Positions 33,765-43,564 of a DNA stretch of 64,000 nucleotides are shown in pieces; position 1 is the stretch's first letter, and each line of letters begins with the position of its first letter. Under the pieces are notes generated by a model. It saw only the letters and a program-made list of their open reading frames with translations. It made no database searches and was not told the DNA's origin. Position numbers and translations under genes: made by a program. Source of the stretch: Rhodosalinus sp041365695 (lineage in GTDB: Bacteria; Pseudomonadota; Alphaproteobacteria; Rhodobacterales; Rhodobacteraceae); the NCBI RefSeq assembly GCF_041365695.1, contig NZ_JBGFSJ010000002.1:124001-188000 (forward strand), in the 5' to 3' direction.

Positions 33765-34574
33765 ATGAGCGGGACGGGTGCGCACGGCATGGGGGTGCGG
33801 CGGTTCGGAAGGGTCAACTGGCTCGGTCTCTGGACGCTGTCGCTGCGCGAGATCCAGCGCTTTCTTGCGGTCTGGTTGCAGACGCTCATGGCGCCCCTGG
33901 TCACCGCGGGTCTCTTCATGGTGATCTTCTCCATCGCCATCGGCCCCACCCGGGGCGAGGTGATGGGCGTGGCCTTCACCACCTTCATCGCGCCCGGCAT
34001 CCTGATGATGATGGTGATCCAGAACGCCTTCGCGAACTCCTCGTCCTCGCTCGTGGTGTCGAAGGTGCAGGGCAATATCGTGGACACGCTGATGCCGCCG
34101 CTCTCGGCGGGGGAGATGGTGATCGGCTACCTGGCCGGCGCGGTGGCCCGCGGCCTTTTCGTGGCGCTTTCGATCGGTGCGGGATACCTGCTTTTCCTGG
34201 GCCTCGGCGTGGCGCATCCCGTCTGGGCGCTCGGCTTCGTGGTGCTGGGCTCGGCCCTTCTGGGCGGGCTGGGGCTGCTTGCGGGTCTCTTCGCCCAGAA
34301 GTTCGACCAGATGGCCGCGATCACCAATTTCGTCATCACGCCGCTCGCCTTCCTGTCGGGCACCTTCTACTCGGTGGAGGCCCTGCCGCCCGTCATGTGG
34401 GAGATCACGCATGTGAACCCGGTCTTCTACCTGATCGACGGCGCGCGCTACGGGATCATCGGCGTGTCCGACAGCTCGCCCGCGCTCGGGCTGGTGATCT
34501 GTGGCGGCGCGACACTCGTGGTCAGTCTTCTGTGCTGGGTCCTCTTCCGGACGGGATACCGGCTGAAGGCATGA
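33765..34574 (+). CDS. ABC-2 type transporter permease (orphan)
   Basis: 269 aa from the ATG after GAGGGAG. Six membrane helices; the ABC-2 signature region SSSSLVVSKVQGNIVDTLMPPLSAGEMV and the late LAFLSGTFYSVEALPPVMWEITHVNPVFYLIDGARYGI fit exporters of polysaccharide, lipid or drugs. No ATP-binding gene lies next to it, so the ATPase must be elsewhere. Its 3' end overlaps the convergent EamA gene by 53 bases. Confidence 0.87.
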   Translation: MSGTGAHGMGVRRFGRVNWLGLWTLSLREIQRFLAVWLQTLMAPLVTAGLFMVIFSIAIGPTRGEVMGVAFTTFIAPGILMMMVIQNAFANSSSSLVVSKVQGNIVDTLMPPLSAGEMVIGYLAGAVARGLFVALSIGAGYLLFLGLGVAHPVWALGFVVLGSALLGGLGLLAGLFAQKFDQMAAITNFVITPLAFLSGTFYSVEALPPVMWEITHVNPVFYLIDGARYGIIGVSDSSPALGLVICGGATLVVSLLCWVLFRTGYRLKA

Positions 34575-35472
34575 CCGGCGGCGGCGGCGCCCGGCGGCGG
34601 CCCTCGCGCCAGGCGAGTAGCGCGGCGCCCGCGACGATTACCGCGGACCCGGCCACGGACACCGCGTCCGGCCGCACCCCGAACACGGCCGCGTCGTAAA
34701 GCGCGGCGAAGATCAGCGCGGCGTAGAAGAAGGGCGCGACGAAGCTCGCGTCGGCGCGGGCCATCGCGTTGACGAAGCAGGCCTGGGCCCCGGCCATGAG
34801 CACCCCGATCCCGGCGAGCGCCGCCCATTGCGCGGGCGACGGCGCGACCCAGGTCCAGATTGCCGCGACGGAGGAGATCGCAAGCCCGATCGCGTTGTTC
34901 ACGAGAAGGATCTGGTGCGGCGGCTCCCGGCCGGCGAGGCGCTTGATGAAGATGAGCTCGAGCCCCATGGCGAGCGCCGCACCGAGGGCGAGCAGGGCGG
35001 CCGGGCGAAAGCTTTCCGGCCCCGGCCGCAGGAGGATGGCCGCGCCGGCAAGCGCGATCAGCGCGGCGGCCCAGCGGATGCGGCCCACCCGCTCGCCCAG
35101 AAGCGGGATGGCGAGGAGCATCCCGAAGACCGGGTTCAGGAAACTGATCGCGGTCGCGTCGGCGAGCGGGATGTGGGCCGCCGCCGCGAACATGAGCGTG
35201 ACGCCGCCCCAGCCGCAAAGCGAGCGCACCGCGTGGGTGGACAGGTCCGGTCGCATGAGGCGCGGGCGCAGCACCAGCGCCGCGAGGCCGATGGCGAGCA
35301 GCGCGAAGACGAAGCGCCCGTGGCTGATCTGCAGCGGATGAAGCGCGGGGCCGAGCGCGCCCGCGCCCAGCGCCTTGGCCAGAAGCGTCGTGCCGGCCGC
35401 GAAGGCCGCGGCGGCTGTGGTCAGAAGCGCGGCGAGCGCGGGATTTGCGGCGGGCTGCATGCCGTGGGGCAT
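34522..35472 (-). CDS. EamA/RhaT family (DMT) membrane transporter
   Basis: 316 aa with ten hydrophobic segments in two EamA repeats (AALLTTAAAAFAAGTTLLAKALG and onward; second half LGAALAMGLELIFIKRLAG). Start chosen at MPHGMQPAANP; the alternative MQPAANP is 12 bases later. Such DMT proteins export amino acids, nucleotides or metabolites. The gene lies 31 bases after pcs on the same strand. The C-terminal tail (GRRRAPPPPVMPSAGIPSGRG) is encoded within the overlap with the ABC permease gene. Confidence 0.85.
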   Translation of the reverse strand: MPHGMQPAANPALAALLTTAAAAFAAGTTLLAKALGAGALGPALHPLQISHGRFVFALLAIGLAALVLRPRLMRPDLSTHAVRSLCGWGGVTLMFAAAAHIPLADATAISFLNPVFGMLLAIPLLGERVGRIRWAAALIALAGAAILLRPGPESFRPAALLALGAALAMGLELIFIKRLAGREPPHQILLVNNAIGLAISSVAAIWTWVAPSPAQWAALAGIGVLMAGAQACFVNAMARADASFVAPFFYAALIFAALYDAAVFGVRPDAVSVAGSAVIVAGAALLAWREGRRRAPPPPVMPSAGIPSGRGPSTED

Positions 35473-35503
35473 GCCCGTTCCGTCGCGCCGCGTCCAGATG
35501 CCG

Positions 35504-36196
35504 TCAGCGGCGGGCCGGCAGGATTTGCTGCGCGGCTCCCGCCCCCAGCAGATAGACGGAGCAGACAATCAGGCCCCAGTGCGCCCATGTCTCGGGGTCG
35601 AACTGCACCCAGGCCGCCCAGCCCGCGAATCCGGTCCATGCAAGCGCCACCGGCAGGGTCACCGCGCGCCAGCGCCGGGTGCGCACCGGGTGGACGAATT
35701 TCACCGGCAGGAACATCGCCACCGCAAGCACGCTCACGAGGCCGAGGATCGCCCAGAAATCCGGCCGTACCGCGAAAAGCACCAGCGCGACCATATTCCA
35801 GGCGCCGGGAAATCCGCAGAAGGACTTGTCTTCCGTCTTCATCCGGGTATCCGCGAAGTAGAGCGCGGAGGCGAAGGTGATGAGGATGATCGCCACCCAG
35901 CCCGTCCATCCCGGCAGCAGGTCCGACTTGAAAAGGGCGAAGGCCGGGATGAAGACGTAGGTCAGGTAGTCGATGATCAGGTCGAGCAGTTCGCCGTCGA
36001 AGCGCGGTGCGTTCCGCTTGACGTGGTAGCGGCGGGCGAGCGGGCCGTCCACGCCGTCCACCGCGAAGGCCACCACGAGCCACAGGAACATCATGGGCCA
36101 GTCGGCATCGGCCGCCGCCAGCATCGCGAGCATGGCGAAGACCGCGCCGGTGGCGGTGAAGACATGGACGAAGAGCGCGAGAAGACCGGGCGTCAT
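35504..36196 (-). CDS. pcs: Phosphatidylcholine synthase
   Basis: About 230 aa from the ATG of MTPGLLALFVHV; an upstream in-frame ATG at 36214 (MGHDGFMTP) is also possible because neither has a good ribosome site. The CDP-alcohol phosphotransferase motif is present as DGVDGPLARRYHVKRN, then GELLDLIIDYLTY. The bacterial Pcs condenses choline directly with CDP-diacylglycerol. Its presence shows that the host can make phosphatidylcholine, common in alphaproteobacteria. Eight membrane helices expected. Confidence 0.92.
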   Translation of the reverse strand: MTPGLLALFVHVFTATGAVFAMLAMLAAADADWPMMFLWLVVAFAVDGVDGPLARRYHVKRNAPRFDGELLDLIIDYLTYVFIPAFALFKSDLLPGWTGWVAIILITFASALYFADTRMKTEDKSFCGFPGAWNMVALVLFAVRPDFWAILGLVSVLAVAMFLPVKFVHPVRTRRWRAVTLPVALAWTGFAGWAAWVQFDPETWAHWGLIVCSVYLLGAGAAQQILPARR

Positions 36197-36316
36197 GAAA
36201 CCGTCATGGCCCATCGCCGGACGGTGTGCAATGGCGGGGCCGGGGGGCAGATTGCTCCTCGCGCGCGAAGCGTGATACCGTTGCACCAACACGCAGAAGG
36301 AGGCCGGGCAGCCCCC

Positions 36317-37342
36317 ATGACCGCGCTCGAGGAGTTCGAGAGGCTCGAGGCCTCGGGGGTGTGGCGTGCGGATGCCGCGTCGCAGCGCCGTGACGTGATC
36401 GTCTCGCTCGGCGATGCCACGCTGACCATCACGGACATGTCCGACCGGCCGCTCGCGCACTGGTCGCTCGCGGCGGTGGCGCGGGCCAATCCGGGCGAGC
36501 TTCCGGCGATCTTCCATCCCGACGGCGATCCGGACGAGGAGCTGGAACTGCCCGCCGATGAAACGGTGATGATCGACGCGATCGGGCGGCTCATGCGCTC
36601 GATCGACCGACGCCGCCCGCAGCGCGGCCGGCTTCGCCTTGCCGCCGGGCTCGGCAGCGCGCTCGCGATCCTGGCATTCGGGGCCGTGTGGCTTCCCGGC
36701 GCGCTGCTCGGGCACACGGTTTCGGTGGTTCCAGAGGCCAAGCGCGCCGAGATCGGCGCGGCGCTTCTGGGTCATGTCGGCCGGGTCGCGGGCGCGCCCT
36801 GCAACGATCCCGAGGGTGTCGCCGCGTTGCAGCGGCTGGCCGCCCGTGTGCTGGGCGAGACGCGCCGCCGCGATCTCGTCGTGCTGAGCGACGCGCCCGC
36901 GGTCACGGCGCACCTGCCCGGCGGAAGGATCCTGCTCGGGCGGGCCCTGGTCGAGGGTCCCGACCAGCCGGATGTCACGGCCGGTTACGTGCTGGCCGAG
37001 GCGGTGCGAGAGGCCCGGGGCGATCCGCTGCGCCGATTGCTGTCCGAGGGCGGGATGGGAGCGAGCCTGCGGCTTCTGACGACCGGGACGCTGCCGGAGC
37101 CGCTGCTCGAGCGGCACACCGAAACGCTTCTGTCCGCCGAGCCCGCGCCGGTTCCCGACGAGGCGCTGCTCGCGGCGTTTCAGGCCGCCGGGATCAGCAG
37201 CACGCCTTACGCCTTCGCCCGCGACGTGACGGGCGAAAGCGTGCTCGGCCTCGTCGAGGCGGACCCTTACGCGGGGATCACGCCGCGCCCGGTGCTCGGC
37301 GACCCGGACTGGCTGCGCCTGCAGGCAATCTGCGGCAACTGA
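36317..37342 (+). CDS. Membrane protein with a degenerate M48 metallopeptidase-like domain
   Basis: 341 aa. AGGAGG lies at 36298-36303, about 13 bases before the ATG. An N-terminal cytoplasmic domain (1-105) is followed by one membrane segment (about 109-131) and a soluble part. That part carries VTAHLPGGRILLGRALV, which resembles the M48 pattern LPGG-I-V-GLL, and AGYVLAEAVREARGD where M48 peptidases have the zinc helix HExxH. The catalytic His and Glu are replaced (AEAVRE), so it would be inactive. The fold is inferred by eye; function is unknown. Confidence 0.72.
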   Translation: MTALEEFERLEASGVWRADAASQRRDVIVSLGDATLTITDMSDRPLAHWSLAAVARANPGELPAIFHPDGDPDEELELPADETVMIDAIGRLMRSIDRRRPQRGRLRLAAGLGSALAILAFGAVWLPGALLGHTVSVVPEAKRAEIGAALLGHVGRVAGAPCNDPEGVAALQRLAARVLGETRRRDLVVLSDAPAVTAHLPGGRILLGRALVEGPDQPDVTAGYVLAEAVREARGDPLRRLLSEGGMGASLRLLTTGTLPEPLLERHTETLLSAEPAPVPDEALLAAFQAAGISSTPYAFARDVTGESVLGLVEADPYAGITPRPVLGDPDWLRLQAICGN

Positions 37343-37358
37343 CCAAGGAACGGCGCGC

Positions 37359-38741
37359 TCAGCGCCGCGGGACGATGTGGTCCATGCCCGCGGCGCGGGC
37401 GCTTTGCGCGGCGCGCGACAGGCCGGCGGCATCGGCGAACGGGCCGGCGACGAGGGTCGGCGTCCGCTCGCTTCCGCGCACGAGCGTGCCGAACCGCACG
37501 GTCATCCCCAGCCCGGCAAGCTGCCGCCCGGCGGCGTAGGCTTCGTCGCGGCTGCCGAAGAGCCCGATCTGAAGGTAGCGGTGATCGAGCGTGCCGAACC
37601 CGTCCCCGCCCTGCGTCGCGGGGCGGCGAACCGCGGCCGCGGAGCGGCTCGAGACGGTGCCGGCGGCGGCGTCCGCATCGCGTCGCGGCACCAGCTTCAC
37701 CCGCCCGTCGGCGGCTTTCAGCACGAGAACCCGGCCCCGCATCGACAGGTACGCCTCCTGCGTTTCCATGTCGGTGAAGGGGTAGAAGAGCTCCGGATTC
37801 CGGTCCCTGACATCGCGGCCGGTGCGGGGATCGACGAGGCGCCGCGGCACGGTGTCCGTCCAGACCAGGCGCATCGCCGCACGTCCTTCCGCCGTCCGCT
37901 CTCCACGCTGCGGGTTCAGCCGGTCGTCCTGCCAGGCCGGCTTGTAGCCCTCGGGCACCCGGACGCGCCGGTGCGATGCGTCCGCGGCCTGGTAGACGCG
38001 GCGCGGAACGATGCGGGCCTTGCCGGAAACGGTGCGCCCGTCCGCGGTCCGGTAGATGATCGTCGTGCTGTGGCCGGGCATCTCGCGGCGATGGCCGCCC
38101 AGGTCCGCGACGCGGCCGGTTTTCGCCGCGGCGCCGGGCCCGCAGCGCAGGCGCACGCCGTTCGCCGCGGCCACCCTAGCGCCGCCGCGCTCCGCCACCG
38201 CATCGCAGGTGAGGATCCGCACGCGCTTTCCCGCCGAGGCGCGCAGCTGCGCCGAGAGTTCGGCCTGCCGCCGCGCCTCCGCCTTGCGCCGGGCCTCGGC
38301 CTGCCGTGCCGCCGCGGCGCGGCGCGCCTCGGCCTGCCGGCGCGCTTCTGCCTGTCGCCGGGCGGTGGCCGCACGCCGGTCCTCCGCGGCCTGTTGCGCG
38401 TCGGCTACGGGCGCTGTGCTGACGGGCTCTTCCGCGGCTTCGGCGACTTGCGGCTCGGTCTGGGGGGATGCCGCCGGGGCGGCCTGGGCGAAGGTGGGCT
38501 CCGCGCCGCAGATGTGCTGGCGGTCGGGGGTGACGCGGGGCACCCAGGTGACGTTTCCGTCGACTCCCGCGCGGATGTAGACGCAGCCCCGGCTGTCGAC
38601 ATATTCGCGCCCGTCAAAGGATGCCGGCGGCAGTTCGGCCGGCGGGCCGGCGTCGCGCAGCGCCTGGGACAGGCCCGGCGTGGCGGTGAACAGGACGCAG
38701 AACGCGACGGCGGCTGCGGGCAGCGATCGGCAGAATGACAT
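37359..38741 (-). CDS. SPOR domain-containing periplasmic protein
   Basis: 460 aa from MSFCRSLPAAAVAFCV, with a signal peptide ending near GLSQA. A Cys-containing segment (GREYVDSRGCVYIRAGVDGNVTWVPRV) comes first. A charged Arg/Ala/Glu coiled-coil or low-complexity run follows (ARRQAEARRQAEARRAAAAR, about 140-170). The last 75 residues form a SPOR domain (YLQIGLFGSRDEAYAAGRQLAGLGMTVRFGTLVRG), which binds denuded glycan strands at division sites. Probably part of cell-envelope or division maintenance. Convergent with the preceding gene with a 16-base gap. Confidence 0.87.
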   Translation of the reverse strand: MSFCRSLPAAAVAFCVLFTATPGLSQALRDAGPPAELPPASFDGREYVDSRGCVYIRAGVDGNVTWVPRVTPDRQHICGAEPTFAQAAPAASPQTEPQVAEAAEEPVSTAPVADAQQAAEDRRAATARRQAEARRQAEARRAAAARQAEARRKAEARRQAELSAQLRASAGKRVRILTCDAVAERGGARVAAANGVRLRCGPGAAAKTGRVADLGGHRREMPGHSTTIIYRTADGRTVSGKARIVPRRVYQAADASHRRVRVPEGYKPAWQDDRLNPQRGERTAEGRAAMRLVWTDTVPRRLVDPRTGRDVRDRNPELFYPFTDMETQEAYLSMRGRVLVLKAADGRVKLVPRRDADAAAGTVSSRSAAAVRRPATQGGDGFGTLDHRYLQIGLFGSRDEAYAAGRQLAGLGMTVRFGTLVRGSERTPTLVAGPFADAAGLSRAAQSARAAGMDHIVPRR

Positions 38742-38827
38742 GGCGGCCCCCTCAAGCTTGACGTGAGGATGCCCCAATATCGGCGCTTCGTAAAGCGCGC
38801 ATCCCCAGCATCACGGGGATCTCTCCC

Positions 38828-39475
38828 TCATTTTGTGCCGTACATGCGATCCCCGGCATCCCCAAGCCCCGGCACGATGTAGCCCTTCTCGTTCAGCCGC
38901 TCGTCCAGCGCCGCCGTGATCACCGGCACGTCGGGATGCGCCTCGTGCATCCGCTCCACGCCCTCGGGGGCGGCGAGCAGGCAGAGGAATCGCACGTCCC
39001 GCGCGCCGGCCTCCTTCAGCAGGTCGATCGCCTTGGCCGAGGAATTGCCCGTGGCCAGCATCGGGTCCACCACGATCACCGTCCGGTCCCCGAGCCCGTC
39101 GGGCACCTTGAAGTAGTACTGGACGGGCTGCAGCGTCTCCTCGTCGCGGTAGAGCCCGACGAATCCCACCCGCGCGGAGGGCACGAGTTCGAGCACCCCG
39201 TCGAGGAGCCCGTTGCCCGCCCGCAGGATCGAGATCAGCGCGAGCTTCTTGCCGGCGAGCACCGGCGCGTCCATCTCCGCCATCGGCGTCTCGATCGGCA
39301 TCGTCGCGAGCGGCAGGTTGCGGGTGACCTCGTAGGCCAGAAGCTGGCTGATCTCGCGCAGGAGGCGCCGGAACCCCGCGGTCGAGGTGCTCTTGTCCCG
39401 CATGTGGGAGAGCTTGTGCTGCACCAGCGGATGCGTGACGATCGTGAGGGTTTCGTGACGGGCGGTGTCGGTCAT
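38828..39475 (-). CDS. upp: Uracil phosphoribosyltransferase
   Basis: 215 aa. PRPP-binding loop TVIVVDPMLATGNSSAKAI is diagnostic. The start (TDTARHETLTIVTHPLVQHKLSHMRDKSTST) and end (YIVPGLGDAGDRMYGTK) match Upp closely. It makes UMP from uracil and PRPP. It is the last gene of the salvage set, 128 bases after add, so it may also have its own promoter. Confidence 0.96.
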   Translation of the reverse strand: MTDTARHETLTIVTHPLVQHKLSHMRDKSTSTAGFRRLLREISQLLAYEVTRNLPLATMPIETPMAEMDAPVLAGKKLALISILRAGNGLLDGVLELVPSARVGFVGLYRDEETLQPVQYYFKVPDGLGDRTVIVVDPMLATGNSSAKAIDLLKEAGARDVRFLCLLAAPEGVERMHEAHPDVPVITAALDERLNEKGYIVPGLGDAGDRMYGTK

Positions 39476-39603
39476 CGGGCGATCCTGCGCTGTTGTCGGC
39501 CCCTTTCTAGAGCCTCCCGCGCGCGGCGGAAACCGCCGATGCGCGGCGCCCGAACGGCCGTCCCGCCCGCTTGCCCCGCGTCGGGGCCGGACATGACGGC
39601 CGT

Positions 39604-40589
39604 TCAGACCGCGCCGCCGATCCGCTTCATAAGCCGCGCGCGGGTCTCCGCGTCGCAGAACGCGGCGCCGAGGGCCGTGCGGTTCAGCTCGGCGAAATCC
39701 TCCTCCTCCCAGCCGAAGGCCGCGTGCAGCGCGGCGTATTCCGCGGTCAGGGCGGTGCGGAAGAAGGGCGGGTCGTCGGTGGAGACGGTCACCGGCACCC
39801 CCGCCGCGCGAAGCGCCGCGATGGGATGGTCCGCGACGGATGCGTAGAGCCCCAGCGCCACGTTGGAGCCGGGGCAGACCTCGAGCGTGATCTGCCCCTC
39901 CGCGAGGCGCGCCACGAGGTCGGGGTCTTCGACGGCGCGGACGCCGTGGCCGATCCGGGCCACCCGCAAATCGTCGAGTGCCTGGCGCACCGAATGGGCG
40001 CCCGCCCATTCCCCGGCATGGGTTGTAAGGCCGAGCCCGGCCTCGCGCGCCATGTCGAAGCCGTAGGCGAAATCGCCCTGCCGCCCCCGCCGTTCGTCGC
40101 CGCCCATGCCGAAGCCGGTGACGAAATCGCCCGCCGTCTCGGCGGCGCAAAGCGCGGCGCGCTTCGCCGTGTCGGGGCCGAAATGGCGGATGCAGGTGAC
40201 GACGCCGCGCATCTCGATGCCGTGGCGCGCCCGGGCGGTCACGGCCGCCTCGCGGATCGCGGCGAGATACTCGCGCCACGCGGCCACGTCGCCGCCGCCG
40301 CAGAAATCGGGGCTGAGGAACGCCTCGGTGTAGATCACGCCCTCGGCGGCGCTCGCCTCCAGCACGGCGAGAGTCAGACGGTGATAGTCCTCGGGCGTCG
40401 TCAGCACGCTGGTCGCGGCCTCGTAGACCTCGAGGAAGCGGGCGAAATCCGCGAAGGCATAACCGCCGTCCGGCCCGAAGGCCCGCGAGATGTCGGCGCG
40501 TTTCTCTGCCGCGACCCGGCGGATGAACTCCGGCGGCGCCGCGCCCTCGAGGTGAAGGTGCAGCTCCACCTTCGGAAGTGCCGCGAGGC

Positions 40590-40593
<4 letters not shown>
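39604..40593 (-). CDS. add: Adenosine deaminase
   Basis: 329 aa with a GTG start inside the deoB stop (GTGA). Metal ligands His12 and His14 are in VELHLHLEG. Later motifs are TTHAGEW, RIGHGVRAV and TVSTDDPPFF. It converts adenosine and deoxyadenosine to inosine forms in the cytoplasm and fits the purine arm of the operon. The adenine deaminase branch of the family (Aah1-like) cannot be excluded by eye. Confidence 0.9.
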
Positions 40594-41797
<1,204 letters not shown>

Positions 41798-41801
<4 letters not shown>

Positions 41802-43105
41802 GGCGCGAGCCTCTCGTGGACGAGCGGCGGCGGCTCGGGCGCCTCGGGGGCGAGCGTGACGGCCGCGCGCACGGCGCGCGCCGCCGCCTCCGCCTGGCTC
41901 TCGCGGGCGGCATGGACGCGGGCGAGGGGCTGGCCCTTCGCCACGCGCTGGCCGAGGCGGACCACATCCGAAAGACCCACCGCCGTGTCCACCCGGTCGC
42001 CTTCCACCTTCCGGCCGCCGCCGAGATCGACCACGGCGAGGCCGAGCGCCTCGCCGTCGATCGCGGCGACATGGCCCGCCTCGCGGGCCGCCACCTCGCG
42101 GATCACCGGAGCCTCGGGCAGGAAGCGCGGCCACTCCTCCACGAAGGCTACCGGGCCGCCCTGATGGGCCACCATCCGGCCGAAGCGTTCGGCCGCCGCG
42201 CCCGACGAGATGGCCTCCGCGATGCGCGCCGCGCCTTCCGCAGCGTCCGTGGCGAGCCCTGCGCCGGCCAGAAGCTCGCCGCCGAGCGCGGCGGACAGGG
42301 CGCCGAGCGCGCCCGCCTCCTGCCCGGTCAGGGCGCGCATCACCTCGGCCATCTCGAGCGCGTTGCCGAGGGCGGGGGCGACCGGCTGGCTCATGTCGGT
42401 GACGAGCGCGGTGGCGGGGCAGCCCGCCGCCGTCGCCGTGGTGACGAGGGCGCGGGCGAGCGCGCGGGCGTCCTCGCGGGTCTTCATGAAGGCGCCGGAG
42501 CCGAGCTTCACGTCCAGCACGAGGCCATCGAGCCCCTCGGCGAGCTTCTTCGACAGGATCGAGGCGGTGATGAGATCGAGGCTTTCCACCGTGCCGGTCA
42601 CGTCGCGCACGGCGTAGAGCCGGCGATCGGCCGGGGCGACCCGCGCCGAGGCCGCGACGATGGCAGCACCCGCCCGCGCCACGGTCTCCCGCAGGCGCTG
42701 GGCGTCGAGATCGACCCGGAGCCCCGGGATCGCCTCCAGCTTGTCGAGCGTGCCACCGGTGTGGCCGAGCCCGCGCCCCGAGATCATCGGCACGTAGGCG
42801 CCGCAGGCCGCCAGAGCGGGCGCGAGGACGAGGCTCACGCAGTCGCCCACGCCGCCGGTCGAGTGCTTGTCGAGCACCGGGCCGTCGAGATCCCAGCGCA
42901 GCACCTCGCCGCTGTCGCGCATGGCGAGCGTGAGCGCCGTGCGCGCGCTTTCGGGCAGCGCCACGCGGCAGATGCCCATGGCGAAGGCGCCGGCCTGCGC
43001 GTCGCTCATCCGCCCGTCGGCGAGCGCCTCCGCCGCCCAGGCGAGCGCATCGCCCGTGGGCGCCTCGCCGCGGCGAAGCGCGGAGAGAAGCGCGCGCGCC
43101 TCCAT
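41798..43105 (-). CDS. deoA: Thymidine phosphorylase
   Basis: 435 aa. Motifs KHSTGGVGDCVSLVLAPALA and GRGLGHTGGTLDKLEAIPG match the thymidine/pyrimidine-nucleoside phosphorylase signature. It starts immediately after the cdd stop and overlaps deoB, so the three are translated as a set. It splits thymidine and deoxyuridine to base plus deoxyribose 1-phosphate. Confidence 0.95.
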
Positions 43106-43498
43106 TCAGCCGCGGTCCATGTGGTCCGCGCCGAAGGCGCCGGGCAGAAGCGCGCCCACCGTGGTCGTTGTCTCGACGCCCGAGGTCGTGGCCAGTGTCA
43201 CCCTGACGTCGGGCGCGGCGAATTCGGCGAGCTTCTGCCGGCAGCCGCCGCAGGGCGTGACGGGTTCGGGGCTGTCGGCCACGACATAGGCCTCGGCGAT
43301 CACGGTCTCTCCCGCCGCCACCATGGCCGCGATCGCGCCGGCCTCGGCGCAGGTGCCCTCTGGGTAGGCGACGTTTTCGACGTTGCAGCCGCCGAAGAGG
43401 CCTCCCCCCGCGCCGCGCAGGGCGGCGCCCACCTTGAAGCCGGAATAGGGCGCGTAGGCGTTCTCGCGCGCCGTCATTGCCGCATCGCGCAGGGTCAT
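43106..43498 (-). CDS. cdd: Cytidine deaminase
   Basis: 130 aa from MTLRDAAMTARENAYAPYS. Zinc site Cys50 with the proton-shuttle Glu52 (EGTCAEAGAI), and Cys83 and Cys86 (TPCGGCRQ), is that of the small homotetrameric CDA. It feeds uridine and deoxyuridine to DeoA. First gene of the salvage operon; the earlier in-frame ATG (MHPTRDARTT) adds 20 residues unlike the family. Confidence 0.94.
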   Translation of the reverse strand: MTLRDAAMTARENAYAPYSGFKVGAALRGAGGGLFGGCNVENVAYPEGTCAEAGAIAAMVAAGETVIAEAYVVADSPEPVTPCGGCRQKLAEFAAPDVRVTLATTSGVETTTTVGALLPGAFGADHMDRG

Positions 43499-43564
43499 CG
43501 CATCGCCTCCGTCAGGGTGCCGGGCCCAAGTTGTGCGGGCGTCGCGGGTGGGATGCAAGGGGGC

